A stretch of 64,000 nt of DNA from DASVFB01 sp963766345 (lineage in GTDB: Bacteria > Actinomycetota > Thermoleophilia > Gaiellales > Gaiellaceae), in the NCBI GenBank assembly GCA_963766345.1, contig CAVXZL010000015.1:1-64000 (forward strand), written 5' to 3'. This document shows, in pieces, positions 33,546 to 43,922 of the stretch. Position 1 is the stretch's first letter. Every line of letters begins with the position of its first letter. The notes under the pieces are model-generated. The model saw only the letters and a list, made by a program, of their open reading frames with translations, did not search any database and was not told where the DNA came from. The translations under genes were made by a program, and so were the position numbers.

Positions 33546-35600
33546 TTGAGCTCGACGATCTCAGCCTTTCTCCAAGAAGAACGTCCGTCGTTCGATCGTC
33601 TGCTCGCGTGGAGGCAGACGAGGGCGGGACGCCTCGGCTGGTATGCGGCCGAGGTCGGCGTGGTCACCGTGCTCTACTACCTGGCGGCGCGAGCTGGTCT
33701 CCGTCTCGCCTACCTCCACGGAAGCGTGACCGCGCTGTGGCCGCCTGTCGGTGTCGGCATCGCGGCACTCGTGATCGGGGGGCCTGGCCTCTGGCCCGGG
33801 ATCGTCGCGGGCGACCTGCTCGTCGCGGACTTCTCGACTCCGTGGGGAACGGTCCTCGGCCAGACAGTCGGTAACACGCTCGAGGTCGTCGTCGCAGCAC
33901 TGCTGTTCATTCGGCTGGCCGGAGGTCGGCGCGACCTCGAACGCGTCTGGGACGTCCTGGCACTCGTCATCTGCGCGGTCGTCGGAACGCTGATCAGCGC
34001 CGCCTTCGGGGTCGTCTCGCTCAGGCTCGGCCATGTGATCAAGGCCGCGGAGTTCGGGAGCGTGTTTCGGACCTGGTGGCTGTCCGACTTCTCGGGTGCT
34101 GTCGTCTTTGCGCCTCTCCTTCTCGTCTGGTCAGCGCGTCGCTCGTGGCGGATGTCTCGTCCAAAGCTTGCGGAGGGCGCGCTCGTGCTCGCCCTTCTCA
34201 TCGTCCTGGTCGAGGTGCCCTCGCAACAAGTCGTGCCGTACATCGTCTTTCCCGTCCTCATCTGGGCCGCGCTTCGCTTCGGCCCTGCCGGCGCCGCAAG
34301 CACGGTCGCGATCGTCTCCGCGCTGACCGTCTGGAACACCGCGCAGGGCTCGGGGCCGTTCGTTCGGGCGTCCATCACGCACACACTCCTCGCGACTCAA
34401 CTCTTCGTCGCGGTCGCGGCCTTGACCTCGCTCGTGCTCGCCGCCGTCACCGCCGAACGATTGGCGAGCGAGGAGACACAGCGCGAGCTCACTGCCGGAC
34501 AGGCTGCGCTGCGACGGATCGCCACGCTCGTCGCCGGCGAGGCCGCATCGGCTCGTGTGTTCGAGCGAGTCACCGTCGAGGCGGCCCGAACGGTCGGAGC
34601 GAGCGCGGCCAGCCTCGCGCGCTTCGACGCGGACAACACTGTCACGTTCATCGGTGCGTGGAGTCGGAGCGGCGTGCTTGCGTTCCCGGTCGGCGCGACC
34701 ATGAGTCTCGACGGGGCCGGCGTCCTCGCCGCGGTTCGCAAGACGGGCGAGCCGGAATGGATTCACCGCTACGACGATCTTGCGGGACCGATCGTCGAGC
34801 GCATCACGAGCCTTGGCTACGACTCCGCAACCGCCGCACCGATCAAGCTCGGTGGTGAGGTCTGGGGCGCGCTCGTCGCAGCCGGAGAGCGCGGCGCACC
34901 GCTTCCGGCCGGCGCGGAGCGCCGACTCGCGGACTTCGCCGAGCTCGTCGCGCTCGCGCTGGCGAACGCGGATGCGTACAGAGAGCTCGAGGAGTCACGC
35001 GCGAGGATCGTCGAAGCGACCGACGGCGAGCGGCGCCGACTGGAGCGCAACCTGCACGACGGCGCGCAGCAGCGCCTCGTCTCGCTCGCGCTTCAGCTCA
35101 AGCTCATCAGGACCGCCCTCACGAGAGACCCCTCGGCTGCGGAATCGATGCTGAGCGAGGCGGACAGCGAACTCAAACAGGCCCTTGGTGAGTTGCGAGA
35201 GCTCGCACGTGGAATCCACCCGGGAGCCCTCACGGCGCGGGGACTTCAACCTGCGCTCAACGCACTCGCCGATCGCGCGCCCGTCCCGGTCCGTGTCATG
35301 CAAGTCCCGGAGGCACGACTCCCCGAACCGGTCGAGGTGGCCATCTACTACCTGGTCGCAGAAGCGACGACGAACGTCGCGAAGTACGCGCGGGCGACAC
35401 ACGCAACCGTGACGGTCGAACGATCGAACGGCAGCGTCACCGTCGTCGTCACCGACGACGGGATCGGAGGGGCAGAACCGCGGAGCGGCACCGGTCTCAT
35501 CGGTCTCGCGGACCGGATCGAGGCCCTCGGCGGCCGGTTCCACATCGAGAGTTACCGCGGCCGCGGCACCCGGCTCAGCGCCGAGATTCCTCTGAACTGA
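33546..35600 (+). CDS. MASE1-GAF sensor histidine kinase (HisKA_3 type)
   Basis: 684 residues from TTG 33546. An N-terminal MASE1 membrane sensor of about eight helices spans residues 30-300 (YYLAARAGLRLAY, WPPVGVGIAALVIGG). A GAF domain occupies about 315-465. The dimerisation and phosphoacceptor helix RRRLERNLHDGAQQRLVSLA places the His near residue 505. The ATPase has EATTNVAKYARATHATV, VVVTDDGIGGAEP and GTGLIGLADRIEALGG. This is the NarX/DesK class, which usually partners NarL-type regulators. No HTH response regulator is adjacent; the lone receiver at 36548 is the nearest candidate. Confidence 0.92.
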   Translation: MSSTISAFLQEERPSFDRLLAWRQTRAGRLGWYAAEVGVVTVLYYLAARAGLRLAYLHGSVTALWPPVGVGIAALVIGGPGLWPGIVAGDLLVADFSTPWGTVLGQTVGNTLEVVVAALLFIRLAGGRRDLERVWDVLALVICAVVGTLISAAFGVVSLRLGHVIKAAEFGSVFRTWWLSDFSGAVVFAPLLLVWSARRSWRMSRPKLAEGALVLALLIVLVEVPSQQVVPYIVFPVLIWAALRFGPAGAASTVAIVSALTVWNTAQGSGPFVRASITHTLLATQLFVAVAALTSLVLAAVTAERLASEETQRELTAGQAALRRIATLVAGEAASARVFERVTVEAARTVGASAASLARFDADNTVTFIGAWSRSGVLAFPVGATMSLDGAGVLAAVRKTGEPEWIHRYDDLAGPIVERITSLGYDSATAAPIKLGGEVWGALVAAGERGAPLPAGAERRLADFAELVALALANADAYRELEESRARIVEATDGERRRLERNLHDGAQQRLVSLALQLKLIRTALTRDPSAAESMLSEADSELKQALGELRELARGIHPGALTARGLQPALNALADRAPVPVRVMQVPEARLPEPVEVAIYYLVAEATTNVAKYARATHATVTVERSNGSVTVVVTDDGIGGAEPRSGTGLIGLADRIEALGGRFHIESYRGRGTRLSAEIPLN

Positions 35601-35613
35601 CCGCGGCGCTGGT

Positions 35614-36516
35614 CTAGCTGCGGGCGGCGCCCACGTGCGGCGGGGCGGGCAATCCACGCGTGGTGCCGGCCCGGACCAGTCCGTCCTCGTCGAGCGCGCC
35701 GCCGATGCCGGTGGGCGCCGTCACGCTGAGACTCGCGTACACGACGGCCCAGCGCAGGCGATCGACCGGCTCGGCTCCGCGGAGATCCGCCCAGATGTAT
35801 GCCGCGGCAAGGAGATCGCCGGCGCCCGTGGTGTCCACCGGCTTCTCCACGCGCTCTGCCTTCGTCGCGAAGATCTCGCCGCCTGTCGCCATCATCGCGC
35901 CGTCTCCCGCGAGGGTTACGACGACCGTCTCGGCGAGGTCGCCCAGGTCGGCGGCCGCCTGCTCGACCGTCGCTTTTCCGGTGAGTGCGAGCGCCTCATC
36001 GCGGTTGACGAAGAGCACACGCGCGCCCGCGAGCGCCGCAGGTGGATGACCCTTGTACGCCCGCGCATCGTCGTCGCCGCAGGTGACGTACGCGTGCGCT
36101 TCCGGCGGCACGACACTGAGCATCTCGAGGTTCGTCGAGACCGCCCTTGCCGGCCGGGCGGCGACGTCGGCGCTGGAGGCGCGCACACCCGGGTCGACGG
36201 TGACCATCGCGCGGTCGCCGCCAAACGGGAGCACGACCGTCGTCGGCGTCCGCGACGCCGGACGCGTCGAGATCACCTCGACCTGCTCCTCCGCGAGCGC
36301 GGCCCGAACGAGGTCGCCGGAAACGTCGTCCCCGAGCGGCGCCGCCACCGCTGTGGAAAGCCCGAGGCGCGCGGCACCGACGGCCGTGATGGCGCCGCCC
36401 CCGGGCGAACGCAAGAGCGACCCGGCAAACCGCTCCTCGCCGAGCGCCGGCAGCGCCTCCAGACCGACGAACGTGAGATCGAGGAAGACGGGGGTAGCGA
36501 CAATGAGGTCGGTCAT
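35614..36516 (-). CDS. PfkB-family carbohydrate kinase (ribokinase-like)
   Basis: 300 residues from ATG 36514-36516. The family G-G signature is near residue 38 (SPGGGAITAVGAARLGL), and the catalytic motif PVDTTGAGDLLAAAYIWADL, with the base Asp in GAGD, is near residue 228. NRDEALALTG near 172 is also typical. It phosphorylates a sugar or nucleoside; the substrate is not predictable. TATCCT nine bases before the start may be the -10. It lies convergent to the sensor kinase, 13 bases apart. Confidence 0.88.
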   Translation of the reverse strand: MTDLIVATPVFLDLTFVGLEALPALGEERFAGSLLRSPGGGAITAVGAARLGLSTAVAAPLGDDVSGDLVRAALAEEQVEVISTRPASRTPTTVVLPFGGDRAMVTVDPGVRASSADVAARPARAVSTNLEMLSVVPPEAHAYVTCGDDDARAYKGHPPAALAGARVLFVNRDEALALTGKATVEQAAADLGDLAETVVVTLAGDGAMMATGGEIFATKAERVEKPVDTTGAGDLLAAAYIWADLRGAEPVDRLRWAVVYASLSVTAPTGIGGALDEDGLVRAGTTRGLPAPPHVGAARS

Positions 36517-36547
36517 GCGAGAGCGAGGATAAACCCGATCCAAGCCG

Positions 36548-36901
36548 CTACGCGGCGAATGCGCGCAGGGCATCAGCGCTCAGCTCGTCCTTCGCGATGA
36601 AGCCCGACCCACCCGAATCGGTCACCAGCGAGCCGAACTCGCTGGGGTCGCGGCTCGAGGTGAATACGATCGTGCTCGGGACGCCGGCGGCGCGCAGGCG
36701 CGCTGCAACCTCGAAACCGTCCATGTCGGGCAGCGTGACGTCGAGCAGCACGAACTGCGGCGAGGCGCGAACGATTTCGCGAACCGCGGCCTCCCCGTCA
36801 CCGGCGACGCCCACGACGTCGAAGCCCTCTGTTTCCAGCAGAAGCCGTGCCACGGCGACAAAGGACGGATGATCGTCGACGATCAAGATCGACTTCGCCA
36901 C
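36548..36901 (-). CDS. Stand-alone response-regulator receiver protein
   Basis: 117 residues, a single receiver domain with no output domain. SILIVDDHPSFVAVARLLLE holds the acidic pair near residue 9-10, VLLDVTLPDMDGFEVAARL carries the phospho-Asp near 54, then IVFTSSRD (Thr/Ser switch) and GFIAKDELS with the conserved Lys near 103. It starts at GTG. It may relay phosphate from the HisKA_3 kinase 1 kb away or act by protein contacts. Confidence 0.9.
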   Translation of the reverse strand: MAKSILIVDDHPSFVAVARLLLETEGFDVVGVAGDGEAAVREIVRASPQFVLLDVTLPDMDGFEVAARLRAAGVPSTIVFTSSRDPSEFGSLVTDSGGSGFIAKDELSADALRAFAA

Positions 36902-37421
36902 GGGCGCAGTCTTACAAGCCCGTCCTGACGTCTGAAGCGCGGCCCGACGCCCGTGGCAGCATGCCGACGGTCTCCGAATGCCAGCGCCCGGCCGAGAAGC
37001 GCATGTCCTGGCTCATTACGGCGTCGGCGACGACGCGCAGCTTCCTCCTGAGCAGGCTGAGTGGGCGGCAGCCAGCAGCTTTGTCGAGCTGCGCGCACTC
37101 GGAAGCGCGACCGCGCAGCACCCGGACGAGCATACGCCCGGCCCGGAAGCCAGATCGTCGCTTCGCTCAGGCTGCGGCGAGGACCGAGCGCGCGTCTTGG
37201 GCGTCGGGCCCCTCGACGAGCTCCGCGTCGCTTCGGCTCCGGTATGCGCCGACGGCGATCATCGTTCCCTGTGTTGTCGACGGACTGATCATCGAGCTCC
37301 TCCTTCTTGCGTTTCTCATGGAAGGAGCGTCGCGCGCAGGCGGATCCGTCGCGTCCGACGGATGCCCTGGCTCGCACCCTGGGGTTGACAGAGGCCCGCG
37401 TCTTCGCGACAACCTGCGTCG
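36902..37421. other. Long intergenic region with one small gene candidate
   Basis: About 520 bases between the receiver gene and ltrA. Apart from the 41-codon frame at 37167-37292 I see no convincing gene or RNA. Confidence 0.45.
37167..37292 (-). CDS. Small 41-residue hypothetical protein
   Basis: ATG at 37290-37292 follows a strong AAGGAGGAG Shine-Dalgarno sequence at about 37297-37306. The peptide begins MISPSTTQGTMIAVGAYRSR and ends ARSVLAAA; it has no membrane helix. The ribosome-binding site and codon choice support translation. No family is recognised. Confidence 0.5.
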   Translation of the reverse strand: MISPSTTQGTMIAVGAYRSRSDAELVEGPDAQDARSVLAAA

Positions 37422-38594
37422 GTGGCCGACGAACGCTTCCGCGGCGTGGCGCTCAGCACCGAAGAGCACGGTGTCACGCCGCGCGAGCTCTTCTTCGACC
37501 TCGTGTTCGTCTTCGCGTTCACGCAGGTGGCGCCGCTCCTTACGCACGATCCAACCTTCGCGGGGATCGGGCGCGGTGTGCTTGTCCTCGCCGCGCTCTG
37601 GTGGGCGTGGGCGTCGTACGCCGCACTGACGAACACCGTCGATCCCGAGGTCGGCGTGGTCGGCGCCGCATTGCTCGTCGCGCTGATCGCGATGTTCATC
37701 GCGGCTCTCGTCGTGCCGCACGCCTTCGGCGACAACGGCGTGCTCTTCGGCGCGGCTTTCCTCGTCGTCTGTGCGACGCACGTCGTGCTCTACGCCCTCG
37801 CCGGCCGAGGGGATCCGGACTTGCTCCGCGCGGTGCTGCGCCTGGCGCCATGGACGCTGCTCGGCGCGACGTTGATCCTCCTCGCGGGATTCACGGACGG
37901 CGCGCGGATTTTCCTCTGGCTCGCCGGGCTTGCATGCGCCTATGTCGGCGGCCTCGTCACCGGATCGGCCGGCTGGATGGTTCATGCGTCGCACTTTGCG
38001 GAGCGCTACGCGCTGGTGATCATCATCGCGCTCGGTGAGGCGTTCGTCTCGATCGGCATCGGCGCGGCCGGGATCAGCATCGGCTTCGGCGAGGTCGTCG
38101 CCGCGATCCTCGGCCTGCTCGTCGCCACGTCGTTCTGGCTTGCGTACTTCGACTTCTTCTCGATCCGCGGCGAACGGTTCCTTACGGAGGCCGAGGGCCC
38201 GGCGCGCGTCGCGTTCGCCCGCGACGTGTACATGTATCTGCACTTCCCGATGATCGCGGGCATCGTGCTCTTCGCGTTCGCGATGAAGAACGTCATCGCG
38301 CACGTCGGCGACGAGCTCGATTGGGTCCTGGCGTTTGCGCTCTGCGGCGGAAGCGCGGTCTATCTGCTCACCTACTCGGCCATCCGGATCCGCGTCGAGC
38401 GACGCTTCCGGTTGAGCCGCGGCCGTTTCACCGCTGCGGTCACGTTCGTGCTCCTGCTCCCGATTGCGACGACGATCCCGGCGCTCGCGGCTCTGGCGCT
38501 CGTCACGGTCGTCTGGCTTGCGCTGCACACCTACGAGCTCGTGTGGTGGCGAGAGGCACGCGCGGAGTCGCGCTCGGCCCTCACCTCCTCGTAG
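37422..38594 (+). CDS. LtrA-family (low temperature requirement A) membrane protein
   Basis: 390 residues from GTG with roughly ten to eleven hydrophobic helices. The family signature HGVTPRELFFDLVFVFAF is at residues 16-33, then WWAWASYAALTNTVDPE near 60 and the conserved GWMVHASHFAERYALVIIIA near 185 followed by LGEAFVSIG. Named for cold sensitivity of Listeria mutants; biochemical function is unknown. Confidence 0.9.
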   Translation: MADERFRGVALSTEEHGVTPRELFFDLVFVFAFTQVAPLLTHDPTFAGIGRGVLVLAALWWAWASYAALTNTVDPEVGVVGAALLVALIAMFIAALVVPHAFGDNGVLFGAAFLVVCATHVVLYALAGRGDPDLLRAVLRLAPWTLLGATLILLAGFTDGARIFLWLAGLACAYVGGLVTGSAGWMVHASHFAERYALVIIIALGEAFVSIGIGAAGISIGFGEVVAAILGLLVATSFWLAYFDFFSIRGERFLTEAEGPARVAFARDVYMYLHFPMIAGIVLFAFAMKNVIAHVGDELDWVLAFALCGGSAVYLLTYSAIRIRVERRFRLSRGRFTAAVTFVLLLPIATTIPALAALALVTVVWLALHTYELVWWREARAESRSALTSS

Positions 38595-38683
38595 GCGCGA
38601 ACCAGCGAAGAACGCGCTCCTCGTCGAGGCGAAAGCGGACGCGTCGCCGTCTTCTGTCCGCCCGATGCTCGGATTCCGTCCCG

Positions 38684-39382
38684 CTACGGCTCGAGCTCGG
38701 CGACCGGCTCGAGCTCGGCTGGGTTCGTCGGTTCGCGGATGAACTGATACGCGAAGGCTGCCAGTGAGGTGCCGAGGATCGGCGCCGACACGTAGAGCCA
38801 GACGGCGTGAAGGTTGCCGGAGACGAGCGCGGGGGCGAGCGAGCGAGCGGGGTTCATCGAGGCTCCGGAGATCGGGCCGCCGAACATCGCGTCGAGTCCG
38901 ACCGTGCCGCCAATCGCGATCGCGGCCGCCTCACCCACGGCACGGGTGTCGGTCGCGACGGCCATGATCACGAACATCAGGAAGAAGCTCAGGACGAGCT
39001 CCCAAAGAAACGACTGCCCCTGCGACCCCGACGGGAGAGTCGCACCGACGTCCGCTATGTCGCCGAGCGAGCCACGCAGCAGCGCCGCCGCAGTCAGCGC
39101 GCCGAGCAGCTGTGCGGCCGAGTATCCGAGCGCGCGCGGCCAGGGAAAGTGGCGGCTGAGCACGAAGGCGAAGGTGACGGCAGGGTTGAGGTGAGCGCCG
39201 GAGATGTGCCCGACCGCGTAGATCATCGCCATGATCACGAGGCCGAAGGAGAAGGCGACGCCGACGTGACCGAGCGCGTGCGTCTTCGCGTCGACCATCA
39301 CCGCACCGCAGCCGGCGAAGACGAGCGCGAAGGTGCCGACGAACTCGGCCGCGAGCAGCCGGGCGAGAGCTCGGTTCAACAC
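38684..39382 (-). CDS. MIP-family channel (aquaglyceroporin-like), arsenic-associated
   Basis: 232 residues, GTG start, six transmembrane helices. Both half-helix pore motifs are intact: SGAHLNPAVT near residue 60 and SGASMNPARS near 175. Downstream of a truncated arsC on the same strand and near arsR, so it may correspond to the AqpS type that moves arsenite or methylarsenicals down their gradient. It could instead be an ordinary water or glycerol channel. The C-terminus is acidic with a short repeated tail (AELEPVAELEP). Confidence 0.9.
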   Translation of the reverse strand: MLNRALARLLAAEFVGTFALVFAGCGAVMVDAKTHALGHVGVAFSFGLVIMAMIYAVGHISGAHLNPAVTFAFVLSRHFPWPRALGYSAAQLLGALTAAALLRGSLGDIADVGATLPSGSQGQSFLWELVLSFFLMFVIMAVATDTRAVGEAAAIAIGGTVGLDAMFGGPISGASMNPARSLAPALVSGNLHAVWLYVSAPILGTSLAAFAYQFIREPTNPAELEPVAELEP

Positions 39383-39397
39383 CGACGCACCGACACT

Positions 39398-39649
39398 TCA
39401 GTTCGTGGCGCCGCTGTGCGGAGCGAGCTCGGCGATCAGTTTCCGCACCCGCTGGTCGAGCTCATCGCGGATCCGGCGCACCGTCTCGAGGTCTTTGCCG
39501 GCAGGGTCGTCGAGCTCCCAGTCCTCGTACTTCTTGCCGGGGTAGATCGGACAAGCGTCGCCGCAGCCCATTCCCGCGAACTCGTGCACCAAGCCCCTCG
39601 CCAGGTTGTCGACGTGGCGTTGGGTAACCGGATCGAGCGCCTGCGACAT
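39398..39649 (-). CDS. Internally deleted arsenate reductase (ArsC, LMW-phosphatase type)
   Basis: 83 residues from ATG 39647-39649 with GGAGG ahead. The N-terminus (MSQALDPVTQRHVDNLARGL) resembles the helical dimerisation segment found ahead of some actinobacterial ArsC domains. It then jumps straight to the C-terminal quarter of thioredoxin-type ArsC: MGCGDACPIYPGKKYEDWEL, then DPAGKDLETVRRIRDELDQR. The catalytic CX5R loop and central domain are absent, so it cannot reduce arsenate. The reading frame is intact across the junction. It was probably functional before an in-frame deletion of about 100 codons. Confidence 0.7.
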   Translation of the reverse strand: MSQALDPVTQRHVDNLARGLVHEFAGMGCGDACPIYPGKKYEDWELDDPAGKDLETVRRIRDELDQRVRKLIAELAPHSGATN

Positions 39650-39683
39650 GTGACGGCCTCCTGCGGTATCGACGGAGATCAAT

Positions 39684-39700
39684 ATCCTCGCGGCGAGGAT
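39684..39700. promoter_or_regulatory. Candidate ArsR operator in the arsC/arsR divergent region
   Basis: ATCCTCG-CGG-CGAGGAT is a perfect 7+7 palindrome midway between the divergent starts at 39649 and 39737. The word TCAATAT occurs on both sides (39679-39685 and 39724-39730). The site lies where an ArsR dimer would control both directions, but the sequence is not a textbook ArsR box. Confidence 0.4.
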
Positions 39701-39736
39701 GATGACGCCGACATCGATCGCTGTCAATATGCGTTG

Positions 39737-40066
39737 GTGCAGCCGATCGCGACGATCGCCGCCTCCTGCCCGCCGTTGCTGCAGGAGCCGCTCGAGGCCC
39801 GCGACGCGGAGCAACTGGCGACGGCGTTGAGGGTGATCGCCGATCCGGCGCGGCTCCGGCTGTTGAGCCTGATCCAGGCGCAGCCGGGACACGAGGCCTG
39901 CGTCTGTCACCTGACCGAGCCGCTCGGGCTCAGCCAGCCCACGGTCAGCCACCACCTGAAGGTGCTGCTGCAGGCGGGTCTGGTCGAGCGCGACCAACGC
40001 GGCAACTGGGCCTACTTCCGCGTCCGCGAAGAACCGCTCGCGGCCCTGCGCGCGCTGCTCGCCTAG
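39737..40066 (+). CDS. arsR: ArsR-family metalloid-responsive repressor
   Basis: 109 residues from GTG 39737 (TTG at 39734 possible). The winged helix includes ALRVIADPARLRLLSLIQ and the recognition helix SQPTVSHHLKVLLQAGLVE. The ELCVCDL-type inducer site is present as EACVCHLTEPLG, with the two cysteines that bind As(III) or Sb(III); a further Cys is near the N-terminus (AASCPPLL). It probably represses the adjacent arsC/MIP transcript. Confidence 0.9.
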   Translation: MQPIATIAASCPPLLQEPLEARDAEQLATALRVIADPARLRLLSLIQAQPGHEACVCHLTEPLGLSQPTVSHHLKVLLQAGLVERDQRGNWAYFRVREEPLAALRALLA

Positions 40067-40105
40067 CAGCAGGCGGCGCGCGCCGTCGGTTGGACGACCG
40101 GCAAA

Positions 40106-40141
40106 ATCCCAAGGTCACAGGTTCGATCCCTGTCCGGCCGA
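40106..40141 (+). repeat. 3' half of a tRNA (orphan T-arm and acceptor strand)
   Basis: ACAGG-TTCGATC-CCTGT (40117-40133) is a perfect T-arm and is followed by CCGGCCG-A, a 3' acceptor strand with discriminator. The matching 5' acceptor strand CGGCCGG, D arm and anticodon arm are not present upstream. Such orphan 3' halves are typically left when an element integrates into a tRNA gene elsewhere. The amino acid cannot be told. Confidence 0.6.
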
Positions 40142-40150
40142 TGAGCACTC

Positions 40151-42109
<1,959 letters not shown>

Positions 42110-42207
42110 CTCGAGCAGGCTAGCGGCGCGGTCTCCACCTCTACCGCCCGAGCAGGCGGCGTGCGTGCATGCGTCTGAGCATTGATTTGACTCGATCGTC
42201 GCGGGGG

Positions 42208-43845
42208 TCAGCGCACGGCCGTCGTCGCGCTTTGACGGGCGCGCCAGAACGACCAGCCGCCGTCGGTCGAGCGTACGTCGCCGCCGCCGACTTCGAGGAT
42301 GCGGTCGGCCATGCGGTCGAGGAAGTAGCGGTCGTGCGAGACGAAGACGGCGGTGCCTGCAAAGGATTCGAGTGCGCTCTCGAGCATCTCGACCGAGTCG
42401 ATGTCGAGGTGGTTGGTCGGCTCGTCGAGGAGCAGGCAGTTCGCGCCGCGGAGCATGAGCAGCAGGAGCTGTAGCCGCGTCCACTCGCCGCCCGACAACG
42501 AGGACAGGGGACGGCGCACCTGTTCGTACTTGAACAGGAACTTCATCAGGCGAGAAACCGCCTCTCCCTCGGAGATCGGGGCGGCGCGGCGCACGACCTC
42601 GAGCGGAGTCGCGCCCGGGTCGTCCGGGCGCTGGTCCTGTGCGAGGTAGCCGAACCTGATCGACGGGCCCGCGACGCGCTCGCCGTCGCCGGGCTCGATC
42701 TGCCCGGCGAGGAGGCGCAGCAGGACGCTCTTGCCGGCGCCGTTCTCGCCGACGACGCCGACGCGTTCGCCGCGCACGATCTCCAGCTCGGTTCCGATCA
42801 GGATCGGCGTCCCGCCGAGTTCGACCGTCGCGTCGCGCAGCGCGACGACGCGGTCGCCGCCGCGTTCGTGCCGCCGCAGGTCGAGCGCGATCCGGCGGCG
42901 CTCGAGAACGGGACGGTCGACCTTCTCCATCCGGTCGATCTGCCGCTGCTTGTTGCGCGCCTGCTTGATGTGACGCTCGTCGACGACCCGGCGCGCCCAG
43001 TCCTCGAAGCGGCGGATCGCCTCCTCGAGGCGCGCGATCTCCTTCTGCTGGGTCACGTAGACCTGCTGCTGCCGCTGCAGCTCGAGCTCGCGCGCGACGG
43101 TGTACGCCGAGTAGTTGCCCGGCCACATGCGGATGCGCCCGCCGTCGAGCTCCGCGATCTGGGAGACGGTTTCGTCGAGGAGATAACGGTCGTGCGAGAC
43201 CGACACAACGGCGCCGTCGAAGTCGCGCATGAGCGACTCCATGCGCTCCCGCGCGGCGACGTCGAGGTGCGCCTCCGGCTCGTCGAGGAGCAGCACGTCG
43301 GGCTGCTGCACGAGACACGCGGCGAGCGCCGCGAGCTTCCGCTCGCCGCCGGAGAGGAGAAGCGTCGGCCGCTCCAGGTCGTCCTCCTCGAGTCCGAGCT
43401 CGAGCAGGAGCGCGCGGGCGCGACCGTCGAAGCCCGGGCCGCCGGCGGCTGTCCAGCGGTCGACGAGCTCCTCCTGGCGGCGAAGGACCCGCGCCATCCG
43501 ATCGAGGTCGCCACCGAGCCCCGCGAGCTCCTCCGACGCGCGCACGAGCCGGCGGTCGAGCTCGTCGAGGTCGGGCCGCGCCGCGCGCAGCAGCTCCATC
43601 GTCGTGCGCTCGTCACCCTCGACCTGCTGCGGCAAGTAGGCCACGACGAGCCCGCGCCGCTGCGTCGACTCGCCCGCGTCCGGCTCCTCGAGGCCCGCGA
43701 GAATGCGCATCATCGTCGACTTGCCGCCGCCGTTCGGGCCGATTACACCGACCCGGCCCCCGGCCTCGACGTCGAAGTCCAGCCCCTCGAGGATCGTCCG
43801 CGAACCAAAGGTCTTGACGATGCCGCGCAGCTGCACGAGGGCCAT
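42208..43845 (-). CDS. ABC-F family ATPase (duplicated ABC domains, no membrane part)
   Basis: 545 residues. The first nucleotide-binding domain has GPNGGGKST near 36, LSGGERKLAALAACL near 164 and LLLDEPEAHLDV. A charged linker helix pair (IARLEEAIRRFEDWARRV, then KQARNKQRQIDRME) follows, then the second domain with GENGAGKSVLL near 367, LSSLSGGEWTRLQLLLLML and LLLDEPTNHLDIDSVEMLE. ABC-F proteins bind the ribosomal E site and affect translation or antibiotic protection. Which subfamily is not resolved. Confidence 0.92.
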   Translation of the reverse strand: MALVQLRGIVKTFGSRTILEGLDFDVEAGGRVGVIGPNGGGKSTMMRILAGLEEPDAGESTQRRGLVVAYLPQQVEGDERTTMELLRAARPDLDELDRRLVRASEELAGLGGDLDRMARVLRRQEELVDRWTAAGGPGFDGRARALLLELGLEEDDLERPTLLLSGGERKLAALAACLVQQPDVLLLDEPEAHLDVAARERMESLMRDFDGAVVSVSHDRYLLDETVSQIAELDGGRIRMWPGNYSAYTVARELELQRQQQVYVTQQKEIARLEEAIRRFEDWARRVVDERHIKQARNKQRQIDRMEKVDRPVLERRRIALDLRRHERGGDRVVALRDATVELGGTPILIGTELEIVRGERVGVVGENGAGKSVLLRLLAGQIEPGDGERVAGPSIRFGYLAQDQRPDDPGATPLEVVRRAAPISEGEAVSRLMKFLFKYEQVRRPLSSLSGGEWTRLQLLLLMLRGANCLLLDEPTNHLDIDSVEMLESALESFAGTAVFVSHDRYFLDRMADRILEVGGGDVRSTDGGWSFWRARQSATTAVR

Positions 43846-43922
43846 CCCGTCACGCTAACGCCGCCGCGACGAACTGTCGACGCCGGCGCCGGGATCCGTG
43901 GCGGAGCGAAAGCTGGCCGGGC

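Noticed and set aside
33395..33667. Minus-strand 90-codon frame ahead of the MASE1 kinase
   Set aside because: It overlaps the kinase N-terminus and the tRNA relic, has no ribosome-binding site and no recognisable domain.
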